The translations under genes were made by a program, and so were the position numbers. From contig OX621242.1 in assembly GCA_951640165.1 (NCBI GenBank), positions 17,725,501 to 17,789,500 of the forward strand: a stretch of 64,000 bases of DNA. Direction: 5' to 3'. The DNA is from Pseudoips prasinana. Taxonomy: Eukaryota; Arthropoda; Insecta; Lepidoptera; Nolidae. Shown here in pieces: positions 34,911 to 47,629 of the stretch (positions are counted from its first letter, which is position 1; each line of letters starts with the position of its first letter). The notes under the pieces were generated by a model, which saw only the letters and a list, made by a program, of their open reading frames with translations, had not been told where the DNA came from and ran no database searches.

Positions 34911-35749
34911 ACGAAGGCCAACTTTAGCAACACCGGGCATCACTAAAGCGCTGATGTCCAATCTCCACTCCTCAATGAATTATGGCAACCATACCTACCC
35001 ACAAGACAAAATAAAATAATAATATATAAAATAATAATAATACCTTTAATATAGACAGAACCATTGACAATATGTAGTAAAAATATTAGACTTAAACTAG
35101 ATAATTAAACATAATCTCTTGACAATAACTTGATACGAGCTAGCTAAATATCATTTCTGTAATAAAATAAATTTTATAAATGTTTTCATACAAGATGTAC
35201 CTAAATATCTATGTTACTAGAAATAATATCTAATGTATACAACTATATTACTACAAACATGTTCTGACTATTTACAAGCGCTTTTTTAAAGTCTACGTGA
35301 ATAAAAACCTTTTTTATTTATTTATTTAGTTGCATGTATTCAGAAAGTATGTTATTTAATTTTCAATTCATCGATCGAATGAGAATATTAAATCTGGATA
35401 TGTTATTTCTATATCATTTGTCGATTGAGCCAGGTCCAATAGAATATTCACCGTTTTTAAGATAACAAGGCCTATAAATTGGGTTGCGGTACATCATATT
35501 AATTATGCACCAGGGCACATTAGAGCTCGCTGATGCAATACAGTTTCTATAATTAAGATAAAGCTCCGGCTTTGGTTGCAGAGATTCAAACATTTACATA
35601 GCTTTTGTAGATGAATCGTATTTGTGAGTCATTAGTGAAAAGTTGTTACAGTGCTAAAATCTTTGTGCAGTATTTAAGTGTATGTTATGCAGAGATTACG
35701 GTTATTGTAGTTCGTTATTTTTAATATTTATAATCTAGTATTTATAACG

Positions 35750-35900
35750 TGGTAAGCCCAATCGGAGATGGTGTGATGACCTGAACTCGTTTTGTAAAGA
35801 CTGGCCTGAAATTACAAAAGACAGGAAAATCTTGAAAACCAAGGGAGAGCCTTTGTTCAGCAGCGGGACACAGCTATAGGCTAGTATATAAAAAATATGT
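35750..35900 (+). pseudogene. LINE C-terminal remnant
   Basis: The plus strand reads GKPNRRWCDDLNSFCKDWPE, then ITKDRKILKTKGEPLFSSGT. This is an RTE-like ending (GRP.KRW.DDL...W......W...GEAF.QQW) with frame and residues decayed. It is a different RTE family from the one at 50581. Confidence 0.55.
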
Positions 35901-35910
35901 AAAGATTTCA

Positions 35911-36018
35911 GTGTGGCTAACAGCATAGAATATCGCCACTCCATCTTGGCGGTTAAGACTTCGTGTCCTGGATTCGATTCCCAGGTTAAGACAAATATTT
36001 GTGTGAGCCATAAGTGAC
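35911..36018 (+). mobile_element. SINE head fragment interrupted by SINE-1
   Basis: It has a tRNA-like GTGTCCTGGATTCGATTCCCAGG and AAGACAAATATTTGTGTGAG. It stops where SINE-1 copy 3 starts. Confidence 0.45.
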
Positions 36019-36265
36019 GGTCACCGTACCCTAGTTGGTAGTGCTCCTGCCTACGAAGCTGGTGGTCCTGGGTTCGAATCCCGGTAAGTGCAAATATTTG
36101 TGTGATGAGCACGAATATTTGTTTCTGAGTCATGGATGTTTTCTATGTATATAAGTATTTATCTATCTATATAAGTATGTATATCGTCGCCTGGTACCCA
36201 TAGTACAAGCTTTGCTTAATTTGGGGCTAGGATGATCTGTGTGACATTGTCCCCAGATAGGTATT
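36019..36265 (+). mobile_element. SINE-1, copy 3
   Basis: Full-length, like 15935 (TAGTTGGTAGTGCTCCTGCC, GGTTCGAATCCCGG, GACATTGTCCCCAGATA). Confidence 0.8.
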
Positions 36266-36409
36266 ATATATTTTTATATTATATTGTTAAGTAGTTGTTG
36301 TACCCCGTAACACGGATTAATTTGACTGGCGAGAGTTGTCAAAACATATTTTGTACTAGGTATTGATTATTTTATTTTCCTACTTTTATTATAAATTCGA
36401 ATGGGAATG

Positions 36410-36655
36410 CTGTGTGGATGACGGCATAGTATATAGCTACCCTATCTCATCCCGTACTCTTCCCGAGGGAATATCTATCAGAGAATGGGCAGCAGCGTTA
36501 CTCTGTGTACTATGACGATTATACTGCGATCGCTAACCCATCTGCTAAGCGTGGCGATTATGGCATATCCCTCCAAATGATGGACACAACTGCATTGTGG
36601 AAATCTTTTGAAGACGCCTTTGTCCAGCACTAAGCGTCTTTCGGCTGGCATGATG
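36410..36655 (+). mobile_element. RTE-tailed short element (family B), copy 3
   Basis: It is in the opposite orientation to the other copies: GTGTGGATGACGGCATAGTA to CTTTGTCCAGCACTAAGCGT, then CTTTCGGCTGGCATGATGAT. It is more diverged than the others. Confidence 0.6.
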
Positions 36656-36757
36656 ATTTATGCACACCAATTACTTCTTAATATGTATTTTTGTACGGTT
36701 AGATAGTGTAGTGATATTTATTTTTTATTTATCAAGGTAACAGTTGGTTTATATTGT

Positions 36758-37073
36758 ACTAGCTGTGCCCCGCGGTTTTACCCGCGTTAAATTTTATAAA
36801 TTACCACAGCTCTTCGCCCATAGGTGATAGCGTGATAATATGGCCTATATGTTGACCCGACCTCTTAGTAATATTCATGCAAAATTTGAAGTTAATCCAT
36901 ACAGCACTTTTTGAGTTTAGTCCCGACATACATACAAACAAATAGACAAAAATTCTAAAAACGATATTTTTGGCTTCGATATCGATTGTAGATCACGCCC
37001 CAAGTATCCTTTAAAAAAAATATTCAATGTACAGTTTTGACTTTCCTACGATTTTATTATATGTATAGATGTT
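36758..37073 (+). repeat. interspersed repeat, family J, plus copy
   Basis: It starts CTAGCTGTGCCCCGCGGTTT and ends TATTATATGTATAGAT. A second copy lies in opposite orientation at 37755-38053. No coding capacity; class unknown. Confidence 0.65.
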
Positions 37074-37515
37074 GTTCAAGTCACCATTCGTGCAAATCCA
37101 TTGCACAACTTGTACTTATAAAAAAAATGTTAACTTTAGTCTACATTTTGAATTAGTTTAAGTTGCTTTTGTCACTCATCCAGCCTATCCAATGCCATTA
37201 CATGACACCTGTCACATAACCCACGATTTTTTTCTAATTACTTCAACCGACTCACCACGTAAGTAAGTAAGGCATGGTTAACTGGCAGTAAACGCTTATA
37301 GTAACTACGTCGATAATTTACAGCTGGAGGCTAAAAGTGCCGCTTTGTAATTAGTGTTACGTAATACGGAGAATCACCTATTATCAAACCGAAATAATCC
37401 TCTCAAATATGGGGTCTACTCACAAAGTTCGCTAGAAAGTAATCATCTCTACTTTTTTATTTGTAGCTCAACTAGTTCTAGCAGCTATGTTAATATCAGC
37501 ACGCTGCTGTAGGTA

Positions 37516-37687
37516 ATATAATAATATCCTGGGACATTATTCACACACGGCCATCTGATCCCAAACTAAGCAGAGCTTGTACTATGGACACCAGATAACT
37601 GATACTTTTCTTTTGTAAATACATCTTTATATAGATACTCACACCCAGACTCAGGACTAAGTCCTGGGTGGCAAACGAACCCACGAG
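37516..37687 (-). mobile_element. SINE-2, 5'-truncated minus copy
   Basis: It matches 21748-21994 from the ATATCCTGGGACATTATT end to the B-box region (GAACCCACGAG); the tRNA-like A box is missing. Confidence 0.65.
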
Positions 37688-37754
37688 TTTCACTCTCAAC
37701 TAGTCAACTCAAACTAGTGAAATAGTTTAAGTATTTTTTTGTATTGTTGTTATC

Positions 37755-38053
37755 TATACATATAATAAAATCGTAGGAAAGTGAGAACTGTACATTCAAT
37801 ATATATTAAAAAGGATACTTGGGGCGTGATCTACAATCGATATCGAAGCCAAAAATATAGTTTTTAGAATTTTTTTCTGTATGTCTGTTTGTCTGTATGT
37901 ATGTCCGGGCTAAACTCTAAAAGTACTGCATGGATTTACTCAAAATTTTGCATGAATATTACTAAGAGGTCGGGTCAACGCTATCACCTACGGGGGAGGA
38001 GCTATGATAATGTATAAAATTTAACGCGGGTAAAACCGCTGGGCACAGCTAGT
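37755..38053 (-). repeat. interspersed repeat, family J, minus copy
   Basis: It is the complement of 36758-37073: ATCTATACATATAATAAAAT at the left and AACCGCTGGGCACAGCTAG at the right. The two copies could pair across about 680 bases. Confidence 0.65.
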
Positions 38054-38524
38054 TATTAATACAAGTATATACGGTTTAGTAGTATGTTTAATATACTTTC
38101 AATTTAATATATTCTTGCTCCAAAATACCCATTTATAGTGGAATCAGGCTATTTCATCTATTTCATTGATAATAATTATTACTACCTACTTTTACATGTC
38201 GTAAATTAACTACTAAAAATGAAAATTCTCTGATGATGGAGACCCAGATACAGAATAAATAATGGTGCTCATATAAATCATCATGTAAATAATGTCCAAG
38301 GATATTGTTATTAATTATTTATACTAATATCTTAATTCCAGAAAGGGATAAACATAGTTCTATTTACACATCCGTCCTGTGCGTCAAAAAGTATGTTGCT
38401 TTATACTTTTTAACTAAAAAAACAAAGACGAATTTTCTCTACTATTCTGGAAAATACGTGAAGGTGAACGCTATAAAATCACAAACTGTACTAGTTGTTA
38501 AGACCACATCAAAGATATAAAGCC

Positions 38525-38715
38525 TGGATGCCTGCGGTGGGCTAGACATGTCATAAGAATGGACGAGGACAGACTACCAAAGTAACCTAAACGTTTAGTG
38601 GAAGGTCAACCGGACGGCTGAATAGGTCGTGCCAAGCCTAAGTTCAGATGGTTGGATGGCACACAAAGTGACTTAAAGAATATTGGTGCGACGAGTTGGA
38701 GATAGAACGCCGAAA
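38525..38715 (+). pseudogene. LINE C-terminal remnant
   Basis: The plus strand reads CLRWARHVIRMDEDRLPK, then with stops VEGQPDG, RWLDGTQSDLKNIGATSW. This is the GH-RM--DR / GRP--RW-D pattern of RTE-like LINEs. It is a third LINE family in the window. Confidence 0.55.
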
Positions 38716-38812
38716 ACCTATTGGTCTGGAAAGATACAATACCAGGCTGAGTCAAGGTGTAAATAAAAATGATAAGATTTACGATAGGCTTTACATTAAC
38801 TATAATATTGAC

Positions 38813-39062
38813 AGACCGGTTGGCGTGGTTGGTAATTGCCTTTCACGCCGCAGTTCGTGGGCTCGATTCCCACTCAGTACAGATATTTGTGTGAATGAAC
38901 ATGTCTTGTCTTGAGTCTGGGTGGAATTATCTATACAAGTATATATTTACAAAAGAGAAGTAGTATATTTAGTATATCAGTTATCTGGTTTCTTTAGTAC
39001 AAGCTTTGCCTAGTTTGGGATCAGATGGCCGTGTGCGAATATTGTCTCAGGATATTATATTA
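38813..39062 (+). mobile_element. SINE-2, full-length plus copy
   Basis: Head GACCGGTTGGCGTGGTTGGT, B box GGGCTCGATTCCCACT, body AATATTTACAAAAGAGAAGT, end TGTCTCAGGATATTATAT. Confidence 0.75.
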
Positions 39063-39064
39063 TA

Positions 39065-40190
39065 CTGAACCGTATGAAAAATAATAATGTGAACTGTGCA
39101 GCCCTATCAGTACCATGGGCGCACTGTGGCGGCTGGGTAAACCAATGTCTTTTTGTGTTTATATTAAACTGATTATACATACTTTGATATTTGATATCTA
39201 GTGGAGTTATATTTAAATCATACAGATACCTTTGTCTACTCGTGGAAAATAAGGTAAACAAGATGTTTCAATAAATTAAAAAAAAATATTATAAAAATAT
39301 AGAATGTATATGGGACCATTGCAAATAGTAAAAAAGTCACTATCGAATTAGAAATAAATCTATTTAAAAACAACTGAGGAATCTTCTAACACATATATGA
39401 AAAAAAAACATTTAGTCGGATTCCTTCATTCTTTCGGTCAATAAACACTTAAGTCACATGACTTGTGGCTTCACATCTTAAACAATGAATTCTTCTACCG
39501 TCAGCCACACAGTAACCAGATGCAATACGATTAAATAATCTTAATGCCTGGTAACAGTTCCTTCTACATAGTCTTTACTCGAAAATGAGTAAATAAAAAC
39601 CTAAAAACAAAATGTTCTATCCCCAATAGCGCTTTAGATTTCATAGACGAGCGTTAAAAACGAGACACTCGTACCAAAAACCATATGTTTTCTATTTTTA
39701 GTAAGTATCTTATTATATATATTTCATAATATTATAATGGAAAATAAATATACTAAACGTCAAAATGAAGGATAATTGTGACACCCTGTTGTGTAAGTTG
39801 GAACTGGAACAAGAAAAGTGGCATGATGAATGAGCCACTGTCATATCGAAGCGACAAAACTTACTGCAATATACCGAATGAGATACATGCCTCTTGAAAC
39901 TTGATTTCAACGAGGATATCAAGTGATACTGTTTTCATCACAGAAATCTATTTTTATAGTGAGGTACAGTAATTTTGAAATAACTATTATATTCTTGTCC
40001 AGTAAATATAAGTAATGATCGTTTATATTTTAAGTTGTATTGAGAGTTCGTTAAAATTATTTAGGTCGGCAGTTGGATCTACCGCTAAATGCAGTTTTAA
40101 AAAATTGTATATTTTTCTTTAATTAATCGGGGATTTTATAGGATTTTTTATTTATTATTTAATTACATCAAAATTATTAAGATTAAGAAT
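39065..40190. other. intron sequence without recognised features
   Basis: I see no exon or known repeat. Confidence 0.4.
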
Positions 40191-40194
40191 CATA

Positions 40195-40397
40195 TTTTTT
40201 TTAAAGACAACGCCAGCCTTAGTTAATTTAATTCCTGTGTCGCGGGGAACTTTAAAAACATATAATAGACGGACACAAATTACATCCACACTCAGAACAA
40301 ATATTAATGGGTCACACAAATAGTTGTCCGGCGCAGGACTAGAACCCGCGACACGAAGCGGCGAGGCGACTGTCTAAGCCGCTGCACCAGTCGTGCA
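40195..40397 (-). mobile_element. SINE-3 (tRNA-derived), minus copy 1
   Basis: The plus strand starts with a T run (tail) and AAAGACAACGCCAGCC. It ends with the tRNA-like head GGCGACTGTCTAAGCCGCTG and CACCAGTCGTGCA. The B-box-like GGACTAGAACCCGCGACA is present. Copies are also at 42371 and 53946. Confidence 0.7.
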
Positions 40398-40399
40398 TA

Positions 40400-41915
40400 T
40401 ACCCAAAAGACGTCGCCATGTCTATTATTGCTCATTGGGACCTATTTATTTTGTACCAAATAACGAGTAAGATTAAGTCGATACTTGTCCTCAAAAAGCA
40501 ATATTGAAAATATAGAATGTATAGTACTTTGCTTAAAATAAATAAGATTTCGTTTAACATTAGCAATACAAGAACATTTGGAATACTCTTAACTTAACGC
40601 ATTATAAACTCCTAATTAAGCTAGTGTATTAGATTTTAATTGTATAATAAGTTAATTCCATTTATGAATTCTTACTATTATGAATTAAATTTTATTTCTA
40701 AATGCTTTTCATATAATGCATGTACCTTAATATCTATATAAAAGATTTAGTTACAAATACATAACATATAAGCTAAAGGACCTAATAATCTCAAAGTAAT
40801 AAATAGCGCAGTATAAGCTTCCCATACTACGTAGAGTCTAACGAACTATGCGATACTGGGGCGAGTCAACAAACCGGAACAAGACTTGTTATTATTTAGC
40901 AAGAAATGCCGCCCTTCCCTGAGAAGAATTTACGGGTAAGGCTAATAGAGTTACGATAACAATGAAATGCTGAAGTCTATTCACTTCGTAGAAACAATGA
41001 TTGGTGTGCAGTGTTATTATCAATAAGACATTATCAATTTAGAACATAGTATGATGTGAAAGGTCAGACCTTTAGGAATAGTGTCCAAGAATTTCGAATA
41101 AGCAATAACCTTAACGTGCAAATGCGCTTTTGAACGCTTACTGTACTTTACTTTATCGTATGGGCAGTCCTTACCCTAATGTTGAGTTGTTCAAGCCGTC
41201 CAGTAGGTCTGTGAGATGGCTTACTTATTAACGCTTACAGTGTGTTTTACCTTTATTAACTATAGCTAGTTGATTACTTAACTCTTAGAAGTCAGTATCA
41301 AAAGGTACATTATATTCTTCTAGCTATTCACTTTTCAATTACTTTAAAGTATCCTACACGCTAAAGTAGACTTTCATTATATCTCTTCTCTTGCAGGCCT
41401 GCAGAAATAAATTTCACAAAAAATAAGCTGAGCTTTTGTTCTAATCTAAAATTTTTAGTGTGTACATTAAATAAATAATAAAAACAAAGGGTCCGGGAAT
41501 CCGAGTGCGTAACTTTGGAATGAAAAATTATAAAAGAAATATTTTCTTATTATAAGAGTATGAAGTGTAAGTAGAAACTCATATTATTAGAAGGACATCA
41601 TTTACACGACAGTCCCTGTATGTTCTGTTATGATTAAAAGCTTCAAAAACACTGAAGTTATCTCCCTTATTTTTAGTAAAATTTTGATGATAACAATTGA
41701 TGAATAGGGTAGGCAGAGATTCAATAATGCAGAGGTTAAAAAATATTACAGACATTCCCTTTGTGTCGAAAACAAAGAATAAAAATACTTTTAGAAATCC
41801 CATTGGATATTACTGAATAAAGAAAATATTCTCTTCAAATTTACGCTGATCCGCTTTAAGTACTCGCGGACTAAAACAAGCTTTTAAGCCCGACTCGGTC
41901 ACAATCTAGTCTCCA
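40400..41915. other. intron sequence without recognised features
   Basis: Mostly featureless. A diverged family H-like fragment in minus orientation is possible near 41155-41225 (CGTATGGGCAGTCCTTACCC). Confidence 0.4.
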
Positions 41916-41919
41916 AAAA

Positions 41920-41921
<2 letters not shown>

Positions 41922-41964
<43 letters not shown>
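41922..41964. repeat. (AT)n microsatellite
   Basis: About 43 bases of uninterrupted AT. Confidence 0.95.
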
Positions 41965-41966
<2 letters not shown>

Positions 41967-42037
41967 CAGTGATATAGGTATGTATATACGGTTCACATAT
42001 CCTTAGCGTTGTTTTGATGAATTGTACAGCTAATAAT

Positions 42038-42104
42038 AAAAACAACGCTGTATTAGGGATATCAAAAATATTCAGTTTTCCATGTCCCTAATCCAGCGTT
42101 GTTT
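42038..42104. repeat. imperfect inverted repeat
   Basis: AAACAACGCTGTATTAGGGA and the near-complement TCCCTAATCCAGCGTTGTTT flank about 22 bases. Probably a small MITE. Confidence 0.5.
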
Positions 42105-42370
42105 AATATTCCATAACCTTAGAATAAAAAACTTCAGCGCGGACACTACAACAACTTTCACTTGTTGGAGATCTTCAAATTTAATTACATTCCTATGAAA
42201 ATTAAGAGTTATTAAAGAACTAACGCAATATTTCGATGTACGGTTCAAAATGTAGCTCTAAAGTGATGGTTTACATTACTCTGTCCCTTTCACTCTGTAT
42301 ACGAAACAAAATTTAATTTAATTTTTTATATCGTTATTATTTTTCAATACCTAGTTTTGTTTTGTTTGTT

Positions 42371-42647
42371 TTATTTTTAAAGACAACGCCCGCACTATTT
42401 AAGTTAATCCCTGTATCGCGGGGTATTTTACGAACATGTAATAGACGGATACAAATTACATTCAAATAACATTAGATAAAATTTGGGATTGTTTTTGACA
42501 ACGCTCACACCGGTGAAATTAATCCGTGTTGCGGGGTCCAATAACTACCTACTTATGGGCAAAACAAATAGTTGTCCTGTCCTGAGAACCGAATCCAACG
42601 CACGAAGTGACGAGACGACCGTCTTCACCACTGCGCCATACGTGCAG
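42371..42647 (-). mobile_element. SINE-3, minus copy 2 with internal partial duplication
   Basis: It has the same tail and tRNA-like head as 40195, but the start of the unit (GACAACGC...GTTAATCC...GCGGGG) appears twice, at 42381 and 42500. This is either a dimer or a nested copy. Confidence 0.6.
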
Positions 42648-42794
42648 TTAATAATGAGATGAAAATATGGCTATCAGTCATTTCTAGCTGCCGTGTTCAT
42701 GGGGAGAAAAAGATCAAACGTATTTCTCATTTTATTCCCCGAATATTCAGACTAGAGTATTATGTACTTTTTAACACGCTTTTATTAGCTTCAC

Positions 42795-43035
42795 TTATCT
42801 TGTAATTTGACCCACTTCCCGGTCTCCGATTAGGATGAAATTTTTCACACGCTCTGAGTGCTGATGACAGTACATGACTAGCTAAGAAACGTCATTACAA
42901 TTACAATATGGCGGCCTCCCCAAGATGGCGGACTGGCTGTTTGAAATCCACCCCCATGATATGGGTATCAAATGAAAGGGTTTGCTGTCAGGAATACGAA
43001 AAAAAATGTCTTTTGTAATTTTTAGTGCTTGCTAA
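42795..43035. repeat. interspersed repeat fragment
   Basis: It contains CCCACTTCCCGGTCTCCGAT, CCAAGATGGCGGACTGGCTG and GGGTATCAAATGAAAGGGTT. It shares motifs with 14510-14600 and with a short match near 23035-23050. Class unknown. Confidence 0.4.
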
Positions 43036-43599
43036 AAGCGTGTCTTTTAGTTTTTTAAACTATTATATTTATTACATAGACTTCTTGATACTTTTAGACA
43101 TATGAAATAAAATGGTTAGGCAAAGTCTATTTTCTAGCTATTTGATAGCACAAAAATAAAATCAATTCAATCTTGAAGAAGGAAATAGAATATGAAACCT
43201 CAACTATTAGTATTTAAGTATAGTTCTTTTTTAAAATCTAAGTCGAGGGTGGCAGTAGGGATTTCTATTAAAGAATACCGCGTAGTTCTAGCCTAATCAT
43301 TATTCTTAGTAAAAGTACTTACTTTATTGCTGATCCCAAATAGAATAGGTACTCAACTCGATATAATAATATATAAAATAACACTACATCTTCTACCATC
43401 AAGAAATTCTAAGAGACGTACGGTTCAATATTTTTACTAAACATAATTTAATAATAATATTGTCCGTAAAATCTTATAGCAATTTCTCTGAAATTTTGGG
43501 TTCGTACAAACGACCTTCAGTGTCAATTTAATAATATTCAGAAGTAGTACATTCTTTAACTGAATGTTCCTGACTATTGAAAAAGTGTTCTTTATAAAT

Positions 43600-43885
43600 T
43601 TACAAGCTGAGCCCCGCGGTTTCACCCGCATCAAACTTTATAAATAATAGATTCATCACATTTGTGTGGAAGCGTATATTTTTTTACTCTACCGTGCAGT
43701 GCATTACGTGACAGCTACTGAGAAGCGAATAACCTATGTGTATTCAGATATATAGGCTGTAGAATTACAAAGTTTCATCAAAATCCATTCTGTAGTTTTG
43801 CGTGAAAGAGTAACAAACATCCCTACATCCAATAAGTCCATAATCCATCAACTCACAAACTTTCACATTTAGAATAATAGTAGGA
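43600..43885 (+). repeat. interspersed repeat with CCCCGCGG head
   Basis: It runs AAGCTGAGCCCCGCGGTTTC to CATTTAGAATAATAGTAGGA. It includes TTTCATCAAAATCCATTCTGT, the complement of which occurs at 22675-22797. Confidence 0.5.
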
Positions 43886-43889
43886 TATA

Positions 43890-46495
43890 ACTGAATTGTG
43901 AAATAATAATAAAATAAAAATAAAATAAAAATAAAATAAAAATGTGAAATGCCAGACTGTAATCAGTAAAAGTTGTACCTTTTGCACAAATAAACGGCCT
44001 TTAATTGAAAATATAGTTAGAAGCACCTCAATCAAATGAGGTTTTCGATTAAAATTGCTTCTTTGCGTCGGAGGTTGGAGAAAAACATGAACCCGTCTGT
44101 TACTAGTATACTTAAGGGTTAGGAATCAAGCTAAAGCCGACATCGTGATGTCCACCATATTCCGAGTTGTGACACAATTGAGCAGCTCAATATAATAGGT
44201 TGTCGCTTACTATAGTCACTTAGGTTAACTTGCTTGTTACTAAGGTAATTTATAAGGGCCAGCATACAAGCTTCAGCGGAGGTCATGGTGTTATATGTAT
44301 ATCTGGGTTAAATAATGCAAATAATGTCTTCGTGTGTCGGGTTGACTTCCGCAAAGGACAATTATTTATGTACCTAACCCATATTTTATAACAATACGTT
44401 ATTCTAAGTCTGGGCGTTCTTTATGTTTGTGAATAACAAGTTTTTAGTTTTTAAGTCCCCAGCGATATTGGGATATATTTTAATGTAAGGAATTTAAGGA
44501 GAAGTTACCAATTTCCATTTTCTAAACAGGTTGTCAGTGCAACTTTTAATGATCCCTATTTATTTAATTATATATTGTCAGTCACTATAATTATTAACTA
44601 AGTTAAAACATCTTTAGGCGCGTTTTTTTGCGGAGTGAACGTAAGTGAATCGACACGTTCGAGTGGTGACGCTAAATCGGGAAAACTCTGTTCCACACGA
44701 CCACAATCACGCCGGTGACGCACCAAATTGTGTAAAATGAATTGGCTCCAGTGGTCATCAGCCTCATTTACTCTCCGAATTTTTTTTTTTAATAAAAAAA
44801 TATCTTGTAAGAAGCACACACACATTTTTTTATTTTCTATGTTAATTTGTATTTACCGCATTTTATTTCGTTTAGGGTGATGAAATTATTTTAAATATTG
44901 ATGACCTATTCACGTCGATTTGGTCGCCCTTATTAAATAAGCTATTTACTGAGTCATTTTCGTTGTGAAAATTTGGCACAGATATCTCAGATTTTTGTTT
45001 TGACGGCGTCGAATTCGTGAATATTATCTGTGGTGAATAACGTTAGTGTTAGTCGTTACCCTACATTTGAAGGATAAATCAATTTTATAAAATTACATCA
45101 ATATTAATATTAGTTCATAACTTCGTTGTTATTTTATTCAAATAACATTTTATTTATTGAAATTATATTTTATGAATAGCCTCAAATTGATTGAAGAATT
45201 TAATAAATATAGCATCGAGAATAACCATAAAAATGTAATGTTACTTCATACTGAGCTCTTACAAGATTATGTGAAATGTTTATTTATTGTAATATGTATA
45301 ATTTGCGTTATACTGTAAGAATTTTAAAAATACTGATTATTAAAATAATTTTAAATCATTAAATGAAGGTAATATGAGTGGCTACCATTTATATTTTTGT
45401 TGAAATATGGCAACCCTACAAGTAGTAGTGGACAGTGGGCACCATTTCATGACACTAAATCAGTCAGTCTCCTACAAAAGCCATTATAGAAGAACTGAAT
45501 TGAGTTTCTTTCTTTTTTGGGACCCGGATTTTGTTTAGTTAACAGTTTCTGCTTATGACTCAGACATCGGCGCTAAACTGGCTTCGACAGTGTAACGTAT
45601 TATGTTTTATGCTACTTTCGGTGCATAATAAATACGAAACGTGGATAAACCTTGAAAAGTGAAACCCGTGAACTAATTATAAAGTTGGAAGATTTGTTGA
45701 AGTAAGAAAGAGCAAAATGGATCCTGATACCTGTCGCGCGGTTACAAGAATTGATGGCTTGGCAATAATAATAATAAAAACAGTATTGACCCCAATATGC
45801 ACAAACTAAATACAAAACTTATCAATTTGTTTAAAGACAATACAGTGAGCAGCGGCAAATGAGCGATATGAAATAGATGAACTGGCGCTGGTATACAGTC
45901 TTTGCGTTCTCTAAATTCCACCGTAACATTGCCAATAGAATGCTATTAAGAAAATCTGGGCTCAAATCTCAGCAAAGCATCTGCGTCAGCTGAGATTTGG
46001 TTTGGTTAGCTCACTACAATACAACTATTGTAGTGAGTGATTCTCCTCCACAAGTATTGTAGTGAGTTCATCAAACCAAATATGGCACGGAAAAGATAAT
46101 GGCCCTATTAAAAGTTGCCTGCGGGAAAGTTACAAGAGATGACTAGGTGAAGGTCGTCGTAAAAATCAAGTCTCATTTTGGAATTAGTAATAATATACAT
46201 ATTACACATTAAGGCAAAAATTATGACGAATATGGCACTACACAACCTTAATTGAACTGGAATCTGATGTAACTAAGTCGTTTGTACGTTACAAATATTT
46301 TTTTAAATATCTGCTACTTGCAAAATTGTTGACTTTTATGTTTAATTTTTCTGACATTATTTATTAATGAAACTTATACTACTCTTTAGTTAGATAGGTG
46401 GAAAATATAAAATGTATATTAATGTTGCTTTTCACCCATCGTTAGAAATGACCAACTTATAGAAGGAAGATTCCTACGGCAGCCGGACTTAAATA
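43890..46495. other. intron sequence, no confirmed feature
   Basis: Stretches near 44625-44780 and 45480-45880 are less AT-rich and look like old retroelement sequence, but no RT, integrase, protease or LTR pair could be identified. ACTCACTACAATA motifs near 46010-46060 form imperfect small hairpins. Confidence 0.3.
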
Positions 46496-46502
46496 AAATA
46501 CA

Positions 46503-46800
46503 AAGCCAATCACATTATCAGCCGAAAGACATCCACTGCTGGAAAAAGGCCTGAAAGGACTTTGGACGGTCTTCCATCCAGCGGCATCCCGCGCCCTTGC
46601 AAGATCGTCGGTCCACCTTATACAGGACTTTCCCACGCTGCGTCCTCCGGTTCGTGGTCGCCACTCGAGAACCTTTCTGCCCCAGCGGCCGTCAGTTCTA
46701 CGAGCTATGTGCCTCATCCACTGCCACTTCAGTTTGGCAATTCTGTGGGCAATTTTGTCTACTTTGGTTCGCCAGCGGATCTCGACGTTTCTGATTCAAG
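46503..46800 (-). mobile_element. RTE LINE 3' fragment
   Basis: It matches the last roughly 300 bases of the RTE at 50581 (GAAAGACATCCACTGCTGGA, CCGTCAGTTCTACGAGCTAT). A short internal segment is altered and the tail is truncated. Confidence 0.7.
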
Positions 46801-47284
46801 TGAAATGAAGTGCAATGAAGTCAATCACATAACTAATTAAAATAGTTAGAAACTAATAACACGGTTACACAAACAACTCTGTAATAGGGTATGATTTACG
46901 GATAATATGGGTAATAACTACGTATAAATAAATGGTGCGGCGTTTTATACGTAGAGCGACATTGGAACTTCGCGATCCACGTTGGGTCAAGGGCAAGTAG
47001 GCGCCAAGGGCGGAATGTTACTGGCAAAATGCTTTAACATCGTTTCACACATGAAGAATATAAGCAAACATTGTACAAAAATATTTGTACACTATTTTCA
47101 ACTGTTGCCCTTCTAATAAATAGTAGAAAATTGTATGAAATGGGTATTTTTCTTCGACTTATGACGTAAATGTGTGAACATACACTGTGGCTATTAGTAA
47201 TAATATGTATTGGGTCCTATAATAAAAATGCTTTCGGTTCTTAGTTTTTATTTGAATTTAGAATAATAAAGCGTTGTGGTGTGA

Positions 47285-47415
47285 AAGAGGGTGTAGTCAC
47301 AAAGATAGAATAAAAAGGTATGCTGATATGGTTTGAGCATTTAGAAAGGATGAATGAAAGAAGATTGACAAAAGAAGTATACCTGCCCTGTGTGAATGGG
47401 CAAAGATAAATGGAA
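47285..47415 (+). pseudogene. LINE C-terminal remnant
   Basis: The plus strand reads LIWFEHLERMNERRLTKEVY and then LPCVNG. It resembles the WxGHVERM.E.RLTK motif of RTE-like LINEs. Only about 40 codons remain. Confidence 0.45.
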
Positions 47416-47629
47416 TCCGTTGTCTCTGCCGACCCCTCTGGAAAACAGGCGTAAGTCTATGTATATATGTAGAATAGTGTAGAAGGACCACTACGCTGAG
47501 CCTTAACCTTTCTGTTCATTAATCAGTCGCAACAGATTATCTCATCAACAACTACTAGAAACGATTTAAACTACTTTAAATATTTCTTGCCCTCTTTAAA
47601 ATATGTTTATTTTCTTTGCAACAAAGACT

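Noticed and set aside
36758..37073. Helitron assignment for the family J repeats
   Set aside because: No convincing TC start and hairpin-CTRR end were visible; the class is left open.
45480..45880. Possible LTR retrotransposon start (primer-site-like and gag-like sequence)
   Set aside because: No second LTR, no gag or pol motif and no target duplication were found.
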